From Acidobacteriota bacterium (GTDB lineage Bacteria; Acidobacteriota; Terriglobia; Acidiferrales; UBA7541), in the NCBI GenBank assembly GCA_013287135.1, contig JABDEK010000005.1:19127-83126 (forward strand): DNA of 64,000 nt, written 5' to 3'. The first letter of the stretch is position 1, and the number at the start of each line of letters is the position of its first letter. Below the pieces are notes generated by a model. It had not been told where the DNA came from, searched no databases, and was given only the letters and a program-made list of their open reading frames with translations. Shown one piece after another: positions 17,593 to 25,951 of this stretch. Both the position numbers and the translations under genes were made by a program.

Positions 17593-17631
17593 TAAAGAAC
17601 TAATTATAGCTGTAAAGAGCCAATTTGTCTC
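17593..17631 (-). promoter_or_regulatory. Promoter and direct-repeat operator of the pdx operon
   Basis: On the - strand, GAGACA (17626-17631) and TATAAT (17603-17608) are separated by 17 bp, a good sigma-70 promoter. Two direct repeats, TTGGCTCTTTA (17613-17623, in the spacer) and TTAGTTCTTTA (17593-17603, overlapping the -10), match at 9 of 11 positions and are exactly 20 bp apart, about two helical turns. MocR regulators are known to bind direct repeats, so autoregulation and control of pdxST by PLP is a reasonable inference. Confidence 0.65.
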
Positions 17632-17643
17632 GCGGGGGTTGGA

Positions 17644-19239
17644 TTAGCTTGTAGGTTCGGCCCCTCCTGAAGAGCGTAGCAGGAAGCGTTGGATCTTTCC
17701 GGTAGCGGTTTTGGGCAACTCGGAGACGAAGCGAAATTCGTGCGGGCATTTGAAACCGACCAGCCGTGTGTGGAGCCAGCCGTTGATTTCGCTGTCCAGG
17801 CCGCCGGACGGAGTGATTAAACCTGGCCGCACTACGATGTACGCGACCGGGCGCACCAATCCCAGCGCATCAGGCCGACCCACTACCGCACATTCAGCCA
17901 CGGCGGGATGCGAAAGTAGAATATTCTCCACTTCCCCGGGCGAGACCCACATGCCCGACACTTTCATCATGTCGTCAGCGCGACCGGCGTAATGATAAAA
18001 ACCTTCGAGATCGCGCGAAAATTTGTCTCCGGTAAACACCCAGCCGTCTTTCTTCACCCGTGCCGTTAGCTCAGGGATTTCGCGATATTCGGAGAATGCG
18101 CTATCCCCTTTCACCCACAGATTGCCAATCCCTCCGTCAGGCACCTGCTCGTTTGCTTCATTCACGATACGGACTTGGTAGCCGGGGACTTCGCGGCCGC
18201 ATGTGCCGGGGCGAGCTTGTCCAGGACGCGTGGATAAAAACACATGCAACATCTCCGTGGAGCCGATGCCATCGAGAATTTCGATCCCGAGTCGCTGCCG
18301 ACATTTTTCAAAAACTTCAGCAGGCAGCGATTCCCCGGCGGAAACCGCGATTCGAATCGACGAAAAATCCAGTTTCAAGCCTTGCTCAGCTTCCCGAAGC
18401 AGAGCCGCATAAAAAGTGGGCACCGCGTAAAAAATGGTTGGACGATATTTCTCCACGATCTGCGCCACGCGGTCTGGACGCGGACGCTCGGGATACAGCA
18501 CCGTGCCGGCTCCGAAAAATAACGGGAAATACATTCCGTTTCCCAAGCCATAGGCGAAATAGAGTTTCGAAACGGAGAACATCCGGTCATCATCGCGAAG
18601 CCCAAGTACGCCATCCGCGTAGTTGTGAGAAGTAACCAACATATCGCGATGCGCGTGAACGGCGGCCTTCGGCGGTCCACCACTACCGGAGGTGTAGAGA
18701 TAAAATGCAGGATCGGTAGCGGAAGTCGGATAGGTCGGCGGAGCCTGGCGTCCAAAAGGCAGCCAATCGCCCCAATGGATAGCCTTGCATCCGATACTCT
18801 GCAGTCGCGGCGCTGGTCGTCCGGTAACCACGACTAATTCAAGAGCGCTAGCCAACTGCCCGGCTACGAACTCATCGAGAATCACGTCCTGCACTACCGC
18901 AAACCGCGCGCCAGAGTTTGAAACGTAATGGCGATAGTCCGCGGCGCGCGCCATCGAATTCACCGGCACGGCAATCGCGCCAATCTTGGCCGCACCAAAG
19001 AAGCATGCAATGAACTCAATCGAATCCGGCAACGCGATCAGCACGCGGTCGCCAGGCTTACATCCGGAATCGAAAAGAGCGTGGGCTACGCGGTTTACCG
19101 CGAACTCAAGATCAGCGTAACCGGCCTCTCGCTCGACACCAAGGATTGCGGGCTTGTCCGGATGCTGGCGCGCAGGTCTGCAGATGAATTCGTCCGTAAT
19201 ATTGAAAACGCCGGAAGGAGACACAGACGATTGCGCCAT
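17644..19239 (-). CDS. Acyl-/aryl-CoA synthetase, benzoate-CoA ligase family
   Basis: A 531-residue ANL-superfamily enzyme. The phosphate-binding loop YTSGSGGPPKAAVH, the A5-type motif GIGSTEMLHVFLS, the hinge FTGDKFSRD and the C-terminal catalytic Lys in PKTATGKIQRF are present. LYFAYGLGNGMYFPLFFGA is typical of the benzoate-CoA ligase branch. It activates a carboxylic acid, probably aromatic, through an acyl-AMP to a CoA thioester. There is no aromatic-degradation cluster next to it, so the substrate is uncertain. It is divergent from nothing and probably transcribed alone. Confidence 0.9.
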   Translation of the reverse strand: MAQSSVSPSGVFNITDEFICRPARQHPDKPAILGVEREAGYADLEFAVNRVAHALFDSGCKPGDRVLIALPDSIEFIACFFGAAKIGAIAVPVNSMARAADYRHYVSNSGARFAVVQDVILDEFVAGQLASALELVVVTGRPAPRLQSIGCKAIHWGDWLPFGRQAPPTYPTSATDPAFYLYTSGSGGPPKAAVHAHRDMLVTSHNYADGVLGLRDDDRMFSVSKLYFAYGLGNGMYFPLFFGAGTVLYPERPRPDRVAQIVEKYRPTIFYAVPTFYAALLREAEQGLKLDFSSIRIAVSAGESLPAEVFEKCRQRLGIEILDGIGSTEMLHVFLSTRPGQARPGTCGREVPGYQVRIVNEANEQVPDGGIGNLWVKGDSAFSEYREIPELTARVKKDGWVFTGDKFSRDLEGFYHYAGRADDMMKVSGMWVSPGEVENILLSHPAVAECAVVGRPDALGLVRPVAYIVVRPGLITPSGGLDSEINGWLHTRLVGFKCPHEFRFVSELPKTATGKIQRFLLRSSGGAEPTS

Positions 19240-19347
19240 GGCGGCGATTCTACATCACAAGCATTTCCGCTCTTGCATGGGAATTGCTAGGCCCAGGAGA
19301 TAGGGGGGGCTTACTTCAAGAACGGAAGACCTGTTCGAAGCTCCCGC

Positions 19348-19908
19348 TTACTGCGTGGCAGATTTCTCGCCAAGTCGCCTCATGCGCTCCTGCAGCTTCT
19401 TGCGCAGCGTGGATGGAGCATTGGGGTTAAATGCAACCAGATACCACAGCGGTTGGGTGCGATCTCGGCTGAGCCGAGTAAGCGTCGCAGCGTCGCTATT
19501 TGGATGCCTCGCGATGTTCTCGCGAATCGCGGAATACGGATGGTGCGAAAGGTGCCCGAGCGTCTTGGCGGAAACTTTAGGGTGCTCGCTGATCAGCCGC
19601 AACAAATAATAGTCTTCTTTAGGCGCCTGCCGCGACAAGCTATCCAGCGTGTCCGGCTTAACCTCTGCGCTTAGCACCAAACCGATTTTTTCGTCCCATC
19701 CCGCATTAATGCGGTTCAGCTCCTGGGTTCGCGCATGGATCAATTGCTCGATCACACGCCGTTCCTGTTCGAGGCGCGGCGCGGGAAGCGCGCTACGTTC
19801 CACAGAATCCAGCACCCGTAATAGGTGTTGGCGCTCGCCAAATACAATTTGTGAAGTCCGCACAGTCTTTCCCTTCGTGGCATTTCGCACCAAGTCTGAA
19901 CGTCTCAT
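19348..19908 (-). CDS. LRV/HEAT-like repeat protein of unknown function
   Basis: A 186-residue protein. The N-terminal half has a charged, helical pattern (RRVIEQLIHARTQELNRI). The C-terminal half has about three roughly 24-residue repeats of the type HPKVSAKTLGHLSHHP, HPNSDAATLTRLSRD and NPNAPSTLRKKLQE, resembling leucine-rich-variant repeats. These normally form solenoid scaffolds. No Cys cluster, signal peptide or membrane helix is visible. Function unknown. Confidence 0.65.
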   Translation of the reverse strand: MRRSDLVRNATKGKTVRTSQIVFGERQHLLRVLDSVERSALPAPRLEQERRVIEQLIHARTQELNRINAGWDEKIGLVLSAEVKPDTLDSLSRQAPKEDYYLLRLISEHPKVSAKTLGHLSHHPYSAIRENIARHPNSDAATLTRLSRDRTQPLWYLVAFNPNAPSTLRKKLQERMRRLGEKSATQ

Positions 19909-20286
19909 CGTTCGATCACCCCGCAGGTCTCATGGGCCGCAGCGAGTTCCCAGGAAGCGGCTCTGGAACAAGTAAAATTCGCGCCGACGCGCGGCGATTT
20001 CTTCGAGGATCCCCGTATTGCTCTATCGATTTGGATAACGCGCCAGATTATCCGGCCTTCGCGCAAAAGAGTAAAGCAAACTAGGGCTAGTTGTTCCGTA
20101 GGGCGCAATAGCCGGTTCTAGAACCACCGAATCAGCCTGCCTTGCGTACTCGACAGGGCCTTGTTCTCGACCCAGTGTAGCGCCGCTGACGCCGAGCGTG
20201 GCGCCACCGGACGCGGAGTTAAGCCTAAGCCACCTCCGCGTGGCCTGATGTGGCGACGTTGTATTCAAGCGAAACGGGGTGGTACA

Positions 20287-20308
20287 GAAAAAGTACAGGT
20301 ACTTTTTC
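20287..20308. promoter_or_regulatory. Perfect 22-bp dyad upstream of the desaturase gene (candidate operator)
   Basis: GAAAAAGTAC and GTACTTTTTC are perfect 10-bp inverted arms around a 2-bp AG centre, 136 bp before the desaturase start. The very short centre fits a dimeric repressor site better than a terminator hairpin. The rest of the 535-bp gap between 19909 and 20443 contains no gene that I can support. Confidence 0.5.
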
Positions 20309-20443
20309 AGACCGCTAAGTCTCGGTATTACACAACTATTACAAATCCTTTACGCGGGTGCTGGTAGTCTAATCACAATGTAAGCGCATCGAGCAAGCGA
20401 AAGTAGATCGAAAAATCAGGAACCGAAAGAAAGGGCCAAGAAA

Positions 20444-21370
20444 ATGGGAGTTGAACTCACCGATTTGGAAAGAAGACCTGCTGAACGCGACGAAATCAAC
20501 TGGGTCACCGCGTCCTTCATGATGTTATTCCACGTGGGCGCAATCGCGGCGCTATTCTTCTTCACCTGGAAAGCGTTTTTTGTCGCGGTAGTTCTGTGGT
20601 GGATGGCTACCAGCCTGGGCATCGGCATGTGCTATCACCGGCTGCTCACTCATCGCGGCTACAAAATTCCCAAGTGGCTCGAATACACGCTGACAGTTTT
20701 CGCCACACTCGCTCTGGAAGGCGGCCCCATTTTCTGGGTAGCCACGCACCGAATTCACCACAAATATTCCGACCATGAAGGCGATCCGCATTCCCCCATC
20801 GACGGCAAATGGTGGGCGCATATGGGCTGGATCCTGATGGGCAAGTCGATGCACCACGACACCTCCACGCTCGCCCGTTACGTCCCTGACCTGGCCAAAA
20901 ACAAGTTTCACGTTTGGATCACGAAATACCATTACATCCCGATGATCATTCTGGGACTGATTCTGCTCGCAGTCGGCGGCTGGAAATTTGTCCTGTGGGG
21001 AATTTTCCTGCGAACTGTCGCGGGACTGCACTTCACCTGGCTCGTCAATTCCGCCACTCATTCCTGGGGAACGCGCCGCTTTGAAACTCGCGACCTTTCC
21101 ACCAATAGCTGGTGGGTCGCGCTGCTAAGCTGGGGCGAAGGCTGGCACAACAATCACCACGCGCATCCCGTTTCAGCTCGCCACGGTTTGAAGTGGTACG
21201 AGATTGACGCAAACTGGTACGGCATCTGGCTGCTAAAGAAACTCGGCTTGGCCAAGCAAATTCACACTACCAAGCTCGAGTCGGTGAAGCGCGCTGAACC
21301 AGGCGTGGAAGAAGCGGCCCAATTCGGCGCTCCTGAAGCTCAGCCCGATCTAGCATCCGCACAGTTCTAG
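20444..21370 (+). CDS. Acyl-lipid/acyl-CoA fatty acid desaturase (delta-9 type)
   Basis: A 308-residue integral membrane di-iron desaturase. The three His boxes are in order: HRLLTHRG, HRIHHKYSDHEGDPHS and HNNHHAHPVSARHG. Four membrane helices are visible (FHVGAIAALFFFTWKAFFV, the next pair around residue 85, and the pair around MIILGLILLAVGGWKFVLWG). It inserts a cis double bond in saturated acyl chains and so tunes membrane fluidity. The C-terminal 30 residues are an acidic/Ala-rich tail. It is monocistronic, with an upstream dyad that may be its operator and a terminator behind. Confidence 0.94.
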   Translation: MGVELTDLERRPAERDEINWVTASFMMLFHVGAIAALFFFTWKAFFVAVVLWWMATSLGIGMCYHRLLTHRGYKIPKWLEYTLTVFATLALEGGPIFWVATHRIHHKYSDHEGDPHSPIDGKWWAHMGWILMGKSMHHDTSTLARYVPDLAKNKFHVWITKYHYIPMIILGLILLAVGGWKFVLWGIFLRTVAGLHFTWLVNSATHSWGTRRFETRDLSTNSWWVALLSWGEGWHNNHHAHPVSARHGLKWYEIDANWYGIWLLKKLGLAKQIHTTKLESVKRAEPGVEEAAQFGAPEAQPDLASAQF

Positions 21371-21396
21371 AAACATCCGCAATTCACGATTTGCTT

Positions 21397-21430
21397 AGGC
21401 CGCGGCCACAAACTGCGGCTTATTTTTTTT
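21397..21430 (+). terminator. Intrinsic terminator after the desaturase gene
   Basis: GCCGCGG pairs with CTGCGGC (one G-T pair) around CCACAAA and is followed by TTA and a run of eight T, 27 bases after the stop. Confidence 0.75.
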
Positions 21431-21523
21431 ACGAGTCCGTTTCCTTCGATAACGATCCCGTGTTCGCTTCACAACTGGCGCATAGGAATCTGCTCCTCCG
21501 CGGTACAATCCAGTGAGATACCC

Positions 21524-22477
21524 ATGCGTATCGCAAGCCGCCGAAAGACCATCGCATTTTTCCTGGTGCTGGGAATATCCCTGGTGGCCCTGGCCATCGC
21601 CCTCGACGTCGGCTGGATCATCCTCAACTGGCGCCAAAGCGTCATGCTATTCCTGGGTGTAATCGTTTTCGCCACCATTATCCTGGGCATGATCCTGAAC
21701 ACCACCTTCCTGGTGCGCGAAATCCGCTTGAATGAGCAGCACGGCAGTTTTATTAACGCGGTTACTCACGAGCTGAAGACGCCGATTACCTCTATCCGTC
21801 TCTACCTCGAAACCCTTCAGCGGCGCGAGGTGGAAGAAGAGCAGAGACAAAAGTTTTACGAGCTAATGCTGAACGACACTGACCGCTTGTTGGGAACCGT
21901 CGAGCAGGTTCTGAAAGCCGGCCAAGTGGGATACAAGCGCGGTGAACCATATCGCGCGCATATTGACCTGGGCAGCCTCGCCGCCGAGTGCATGGACCTC
22001 GCGCGCAGGCGTCACCATCTGAGCGACGAAGCTCTTCATTTTGCGTCCGCAAATGGCCAACCGCCAGCCGCTGGCAACGCAGCCGGCCCACCCGACTCAA
22101 AGCCTATTGCCGAATTTCCGGTGCTAGGCGACCCTGAAGAACTTCGCACGGCCATATCAAACGTCCTTGATAATGCCATCAAGTACTCCATGGGAAGCGT
22201 TGACGTGGCGGTGAGCATCGAAGCACCCGACCAAGCGCGCGTAGTTCTCCGCGTGCGCGATCGCGGCGTCGGAATTCCAACCGACCAGCTCAAACGCGTG
22301 TTCAAGCGCTTCCACCGCGTACGGCGCCGGAGCACTTCCAAAGTAAAAGGTACCGGCCTCGGCCTCTTTATCGTTCGCTCCATTGCGCGCGCACACGGCG
22401 GCAAGGTTTATGCCGAAAGCGAAGGCGAAAATCAGGGCACTACCGTGACTTTGGAATTACCGCGGAGCGCTGCATGA
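21524..22477 (+). CDS. Membrane sensor histidine kinase
   Basis: A 317-residue kinase with two N-terminal membrane helices (about residues 10-30 and 37-60) separated by only a few residues, so no real extracytoplasmic sensor domain. Then comes the phosphoacceptor helix FINAVTHELKTPITS and the ATPase domain with N-box NVLDNAIKYS, G1 RDRGVGIP, F-box KRFHRV and G2 GTGLGLFIV. A Pro/Ala-rich insertion lies between DHp and the N-box (around residues 165-190). The response regulator follows with an ATGA overlap, forming a pair. The stimulus may be membrane-borne. Confidence 0.93.
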   Translation: MRIASRRKTIAFFLVLGISLVALAIALDVGWIILNWRQSVMLFLGVIVFATIILGMILNTTFLVREIRLNEQHGSFINAVTHELKTPITSIRLYLETLQRREVEEEQRQKFYELMLNDTDRLLGTVEQVLKAGQVGYKRGEPYRAHIDLGSLAAECMDLARRRHHLSDEALHFASANGQPPAAGNAAGPPDSKPIAEFPVLGDPEELRTAISNVLDNAIKYSMGSVDVAVSIEAPDQARVVLRVRDRGVGIPTDQLKRVFKRFHRVRRRSTSKVKGTGLGLFIVRSIARAHGGKVYAESEGENQGTTVTLELPRSAA

Positions 22478-23229
22478 GTCGCGTGCTCGTTGTGGAGGAC
22501 GAAACGCACCTGGCCGACGGCTTGAAATTCAACCTCGAAGCCGAAGGATATTCCGTGCAGGTAGTAGGCGACGGCGAGTCTGCCATTGACCAGCTTCTAA
22601 AGACCAACGAAAAGTTCGATGCCGTCGTGCTCGACGTAATGCTTCCCGGTATAGATGGCTTCGGCGTCGCATGCGCTCTGCGCAAAGCCAAAAATTACGT
22701 TCCCGTGCTGATGCTCACCGCGCGCGGACGTCCGGAAGATGTTCTCGAAGGGTTTGCCGCTGGAGCCGACGATTACCTTCCCAAGCCGTTTCAGCTGCCC
22801 ATATTCTTGGCGCGTCTTCAGGGGCTTTTGCGGCGTTCGGGATGGCTAAGCGGCGCAAATAAGGAATCTGAGAAAAAATCTTCGGGCCAAAAAGTCGTGG
22901 CGAAAAGCGAATCTCCCGCTAGCGAGCAGATGTTGTTTACCTTCAACGGTAGAACGCTCGACTTCGACACTTTGCAGCTTCGCACAAAAACCAGCACTAT
23001 ACAGCTCACTTTGATGGAAGCGAAACTTCTCCGTCATTTAATAAAACAGAATGGCCGCACGGTATCCCGCAAATCGATTCTAGAAGATGTGTGGGACTTG
23101 CGAGAAGACACCGACACGCGTGCAATCGATAATTTTATCGTGCGCCTTCGACGTTATATCGAAGACAATCCGGCCAAGCCACGCCACCTGTTGACCGTGC
23201 GAGGCGTCGGATATCGTTTCGTGGCCTAA
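22474..23229 (+). CDS. OmpR/PhoB-type response regulator
   Basis: A 251-residue regulator: receiver domain with the acidic pair VEDE, phospho-acceptor Asp in AVVLDVMLPG and Lys in YLPKPF, then a polar linker longer than usual (about 30 residues of Ser/Lys/Glu), and a winged-helix DNA-binding domain (LMEAKLLRHLIKQNG, DNFIVRLRRYIED, LLTVRGVGYRF). Partner of the kinase immediately upstream. Target genes are not identifiable from the sequence. Confidence 0.94.
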   Translation: MSRVLVVEDETHLADGLKFNLEAEGYSVQVVGDGESAIDQLLKTNEKFDAVVLDVMLPGIDGFGVACALRKAKNYVPVLMLTARGRPEDVLEGFAAGADDYLPKPFQLPIFLARLQGLLRRSGWLSGANKESEKKSSGQKVVAKSESPASEQMLFTFNGRTLDFDTLQLRTKTSTIQLTLMEAKLLRHLIKQNGRTVSRKSILEDVWDLREDTDTRAIDNFIVRLRRYIEDNPAKPRHLLTVRGVGYRFVA

Positions 23230-23285
23230 CGTTCCTCTCCAGACTTGAATTCAAGTTGTAAAAGAATTACGTGAGGCAAACCTTC

Positions 23286-23546
23286 ATGGCGGCTTTCGAC
23301 GAGCATCGCGAGGAATTGGAACATTACGAAACGATGATGGGCCCGTATCGCGGTCGCCTGGCCGTCACGCTGGATCTGCTGACCAACGCGCTTGTGCTAG
23401 TCGGCCAACACGGCATCTATTGCCACAGCAATCGCGACGCGAATGTTCCGGTGATGGACATCCGCATCATCACCGCTGAGATTGGCAAAGCGAAAGAATT
23501 GATTCAAAGCGTAATGGAAGGCCTTCGCGCGGAGAGAAGGACTTAA
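23286..23546 (+). CDS. Small soluble protein of unknown function
   Basis: An 86-residue mostly helical protein starting at the ATG at 23286 (GAGG nine bases upstream; a GTG at 23271 is possible). The opening AAFDEHREELEHYETMM and closing EIGKAKELIQSVMEGLRAE look like helices that could dimerise. No domain recognised. It is 56 bases after the response regulator and may be in the same transcript. Confidence 0.5.
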   Translation: MAAFDEHREELEHYETMMGPYRGRLAVTLDLLTNALVLVGQHGIYCHSNRDANVPVMDIRIITAEIGKAKELIQSVMEGLRAERRT

Positions 23547-23728
23547 TTCCATATAGAGGTTCGCCAATACCCAGCTTTAAATCTTTTGTCCCAGCTGTAA
23601 TTAAAATTCCGCCAAACAATCCTTATCTATGGATACAATGCGTTCCCGGCTCTGAGGAGCGGCCATTTTGGATGGCCCTCCGTTTTATTGTCAGCTTCGC
23701 CCAGCTTTCGCTACGAGGGATTAGGGAA

Positions 23729-24187
23729 ATGGATTTGTACAAAGGATGGAAAGTGGGGCCTCCATATCCTCAGTTCGAACTCTCCATGCCTAGCGAAATA
23801 TCCGTCATTTCACCTTTTGTGGACGACTTCATGGAGCGCATGAAGGAATACACCCGTTTTAACGGCGATGCGAGCGATATCGAAGTTGCCCTGCGCGAAG
23901 CCATCGCAAACGCAGTTCTTCACGGCAACCGGGAAGATCCCCATAAGCGAGTCCACCTGAGCTTTCGATGCGAACCTACCGGCGAACTTTTTTTCGTCGT
24001 GCGAGATGAAGGACCCGGCTTCGATCCCGAAAAGGTTCCCGATCCGTTAGCCCCTGAAAATCTCGATGCCGAACACGGTCGCGGAATTTTGATGATGAAG
24101 TCCTACATGGACCACGTGCATTACGATCGCGGCGGAACAGAAGTACACATGCACAAAAAACCACCCTCAGCGAAACCGGCCAGGTAG
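23729..24187 (+). CDS. RsbW-like anti-sigma serine kinase / HATPase_c protein
   Basis: A 152-residue GHKL ATPase without a dimerisation domain. N-box ALREAIANAVLHGN, G1 box VRDEGPGFD and G2 box GRGILMM match the RsbW/SpoIIAB group, which bind and inhibit sigma factors or phosphorylate anti-anti-sigma (STAS) proteins. GAGGG is nine bases before the preferred ATG; an upstream Met at 23672 lacks support. No sigma or STAS partner is adjacent. The end overlaps the convergent CPBP gene by 21 bases. Confidence 0.88.
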   Translation: MDLYKGWKVGPPYPQFELSMPSEISVISPFVDDFMERMKEYTRFNGDASDIEVALREAIANAVLHGNREDPHKRVHLSFRCEPTGELFFVVRDEGPGFDPEKVPDPLAPENLDAEHGRGILMMKSYMDHVHYDRGGTEVHMHKKPPSAKPAR

Positions 24188-25165
24188 TCCGAGCGCCTCA
24201 GGGTCTGGATAGCGCACTTCTCGATATTTCCGAAGAATCAACAGAGACACAACGACGAGGCAAATTAGTGTGAAGATGCTGGCCTCCGGGCCGGTACTTC
24301 CACCCGTCAGCCATTTCGGGCCGTGAAGCTCGGAGTGCAGGAAATTGCGGCTGGCGTTGAGTCCGCTGTCGGGCACGCCGTAGAAAAACGTCTGTCCCCA
24401 ATCCCACGCGGCATGAAATCCGATTGGCCACCACAAATTCCCGGTGCGCTGCACTGCGATGCACGCAAAGATGCCGAAGGCTGCAACCTGTATCAAACCA
24501 AAAATCGATTCACCCGCGTTGCCAGTGTGAGCCGCTGCGAACAGCGCGGACAATACAACGGCGGCCGGCCAGAATCCGATACCAGTAGTGAGGGTAAATT
24601 GCATGTAGCCGCGAAACATAAATTCTTCTGAGAATCCTACTGCCAGGAAGGCCAGCGTCCATTCCCCAGTTGAAAGAGCCAACGCTGAGCCATGCGTGTC
24701 GACTCCGGTGATTCGGAATCCGTGGAACAGGAAAATCACAAAAAGCACGCCGCTAATCGATAAAAATCCCCATAACAATCCTTCCCAAAAATATTTCGGA
24801 AAGGGCGTTCGCAAAGGCAGTCCGTAATGTGCAAGCTTTCGGTGCTCGATGCGACCCATGATTAAGGTAGCGACAAGAATCACTGCGAGGCTCGTAAGTT
24901 CACCTATTGCGATCAGTCCCGGCGTAAGGGTGGTTAGTTGGCTGGGATTGACCGGGGCGTGTCCAAATTTGCGAGCCAAATAGTGGCCGATGACGTTGAT
25001 AAGGAAAACAATGGCGACCACCATGGCCAGAAAAATTAGGGCCCGCCAACCAGCTCGCAGACCATCGGGCCCGTAGAATATGGTGTTGCGCGCAGGCTCA
25101 GCGGGAGGAGGCGATGTGGACGATTGTGTTATATCTGCCGCTGGAGGTAAGTTTGACTGGTCCAT
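24167..25165 (-). CDS. CPBP-family intramembrane metalloprotease (CAAX-like)
   Basis: A 332-residue polytopic membrane protein. The catalytic motifs are present: EEFMFRG (motif 1, EExxxR), FAAAHTGN (motif 2, FxxxH) and FHAAWDWG (motif 3). About eight hydrophobic segments can be seen. The N-terminal 40 residues are polar and rich in Ser/Pro. Family members cleave prenylated proteins or act in peptide maturation and immunity; the substrate here is unknown. It converges on the RsbW-like gene. Confidence 0.9.
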   Translation of the reverse strand: MDQSNLPPAADITQSSTSPPPAEPARNTIFYGPDGLRAGWRALIFLAMVVAIVFLINVIGHYLARKFGHAPVNPSQLTTLTPGLIAIGELTSLAVILVATLIMGRIEHRKLAHYGLPLRTPFPKYFWEGLLWGFLSISGVLFVIFLFHGFRITGVDTHGSALALSTGEWTLAFLAVGFSEEFMFRGYMQFTLTTGIGFWPAAVVLSALFAAAHTGNAGESIFGLIQVAAFGIFACIAVQRTGNLWWPIGFHAAWDWGQTFFYGVPDSGLNASRNFLHSELHGPKWLTGGSTGPEASIFTLICLVVVSLLILRKYREVRYPDPEALGLPGRFR

Positions 25166-25360
25166 TCGAGAGGGCCTCTTTTTTAGTGACGGGCAGTCGC
25201 GCTAATCGCCGCCATTGGTGATACGGCTGCGAAGTATAGAAAGTTCCAGCCCAAAGCGCAAAGATTGTCGTCACATCACATGGTGAAAACCGATATTTCA
25301 GCGTAACCTTTCCGCTCCCCGGCCGTTTATGTTATTGGAAGACGAAAATCGGAGACGCGG

Positions 25361-25951
25361 TTGAAGGCACCTGCACAAGATGCCGGCGAGCGGCGTCTGG
25401 TCGAAGCAGCTCAAAAAGACCCGACCCGTTTTGCGGAGCTTTACGAAAACAACTTTGCACGGGTGTACGCGTACGTTTCGCGTCGCGTGAACAATCGCGA
25501 AGAAGCGCAGGACCTAACGGCTGAAGTGTTCCATCAGGCGCTGGCGAATCTCGGGCGTTTCGAATGGCGGGGAGTTCCTTTCGCAGCATGGCTGATCCGT
25601 ATTGCAGCGAACGCGATTGCGGACCGCTGGAAGCTGGCCGCGCGGGAACACGGCCACGCCCTGCCGGGCGAGCTTTCCTCCAAGGAAATTAGTCCCGAAG
25701 AGATCGAACATCGCGCCCGGCTGTTCCGGTTAGTGGACACGCTTCCCGCCGAGCAACGCCGGGTAATCGAAATGCGTTTCGCGCAGGAAAAAAGCATTAG
25801 CGAAATCGCTAAAGGCATTGGACGTACAGAAGGCGCGGTAAAACAGTTGCAGTTTCGCGGCCTGGAAAGTTTGCGGTCCCAGTTGGATGTTTCATCGCGC
25901 AAAGGCACCGCCAGTAAATCGGCCGGCAAAACAGGTAGATTGAATGGCTAA
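25361..25951 (+). CDS. ECF-type RNA polymerase sigma factor
   Basis: A 196-residue sigma factor from a TTG start with GGAG six bases upstream. Region 2 (RVYAYVSRRVNNREEAQDLTAEVF, written here in part; AWLIRIAANAIADRW) and region 4 (LPAEQRRVIEMRF, SISEIAKGIGRTEGAVK) are intact. It overlaps the downstream frame by eight bases, so the two are translationally coupled, and the downstream product carries an N-terminal segment that looks like the short regulator usually paired with such sigma factors. Confidence 0.92.
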   Translation: MKAPAQDAGERRLVEAAQKDPTRFAELYENNFARVYAYVSRRVNNREEAQDLTAEVFHQALANLGRFEWRGVPFAAWLIRIAANAIADRWKLAAREHGHALPGELSSKEISPEEIEHRARLFRLVDTLPAEQRRVIEMRFAQEKSISEIAKGIGRTEGAVKQLQFRGLESLRSQLDVSSRKGTASKSAGKTGRLNG

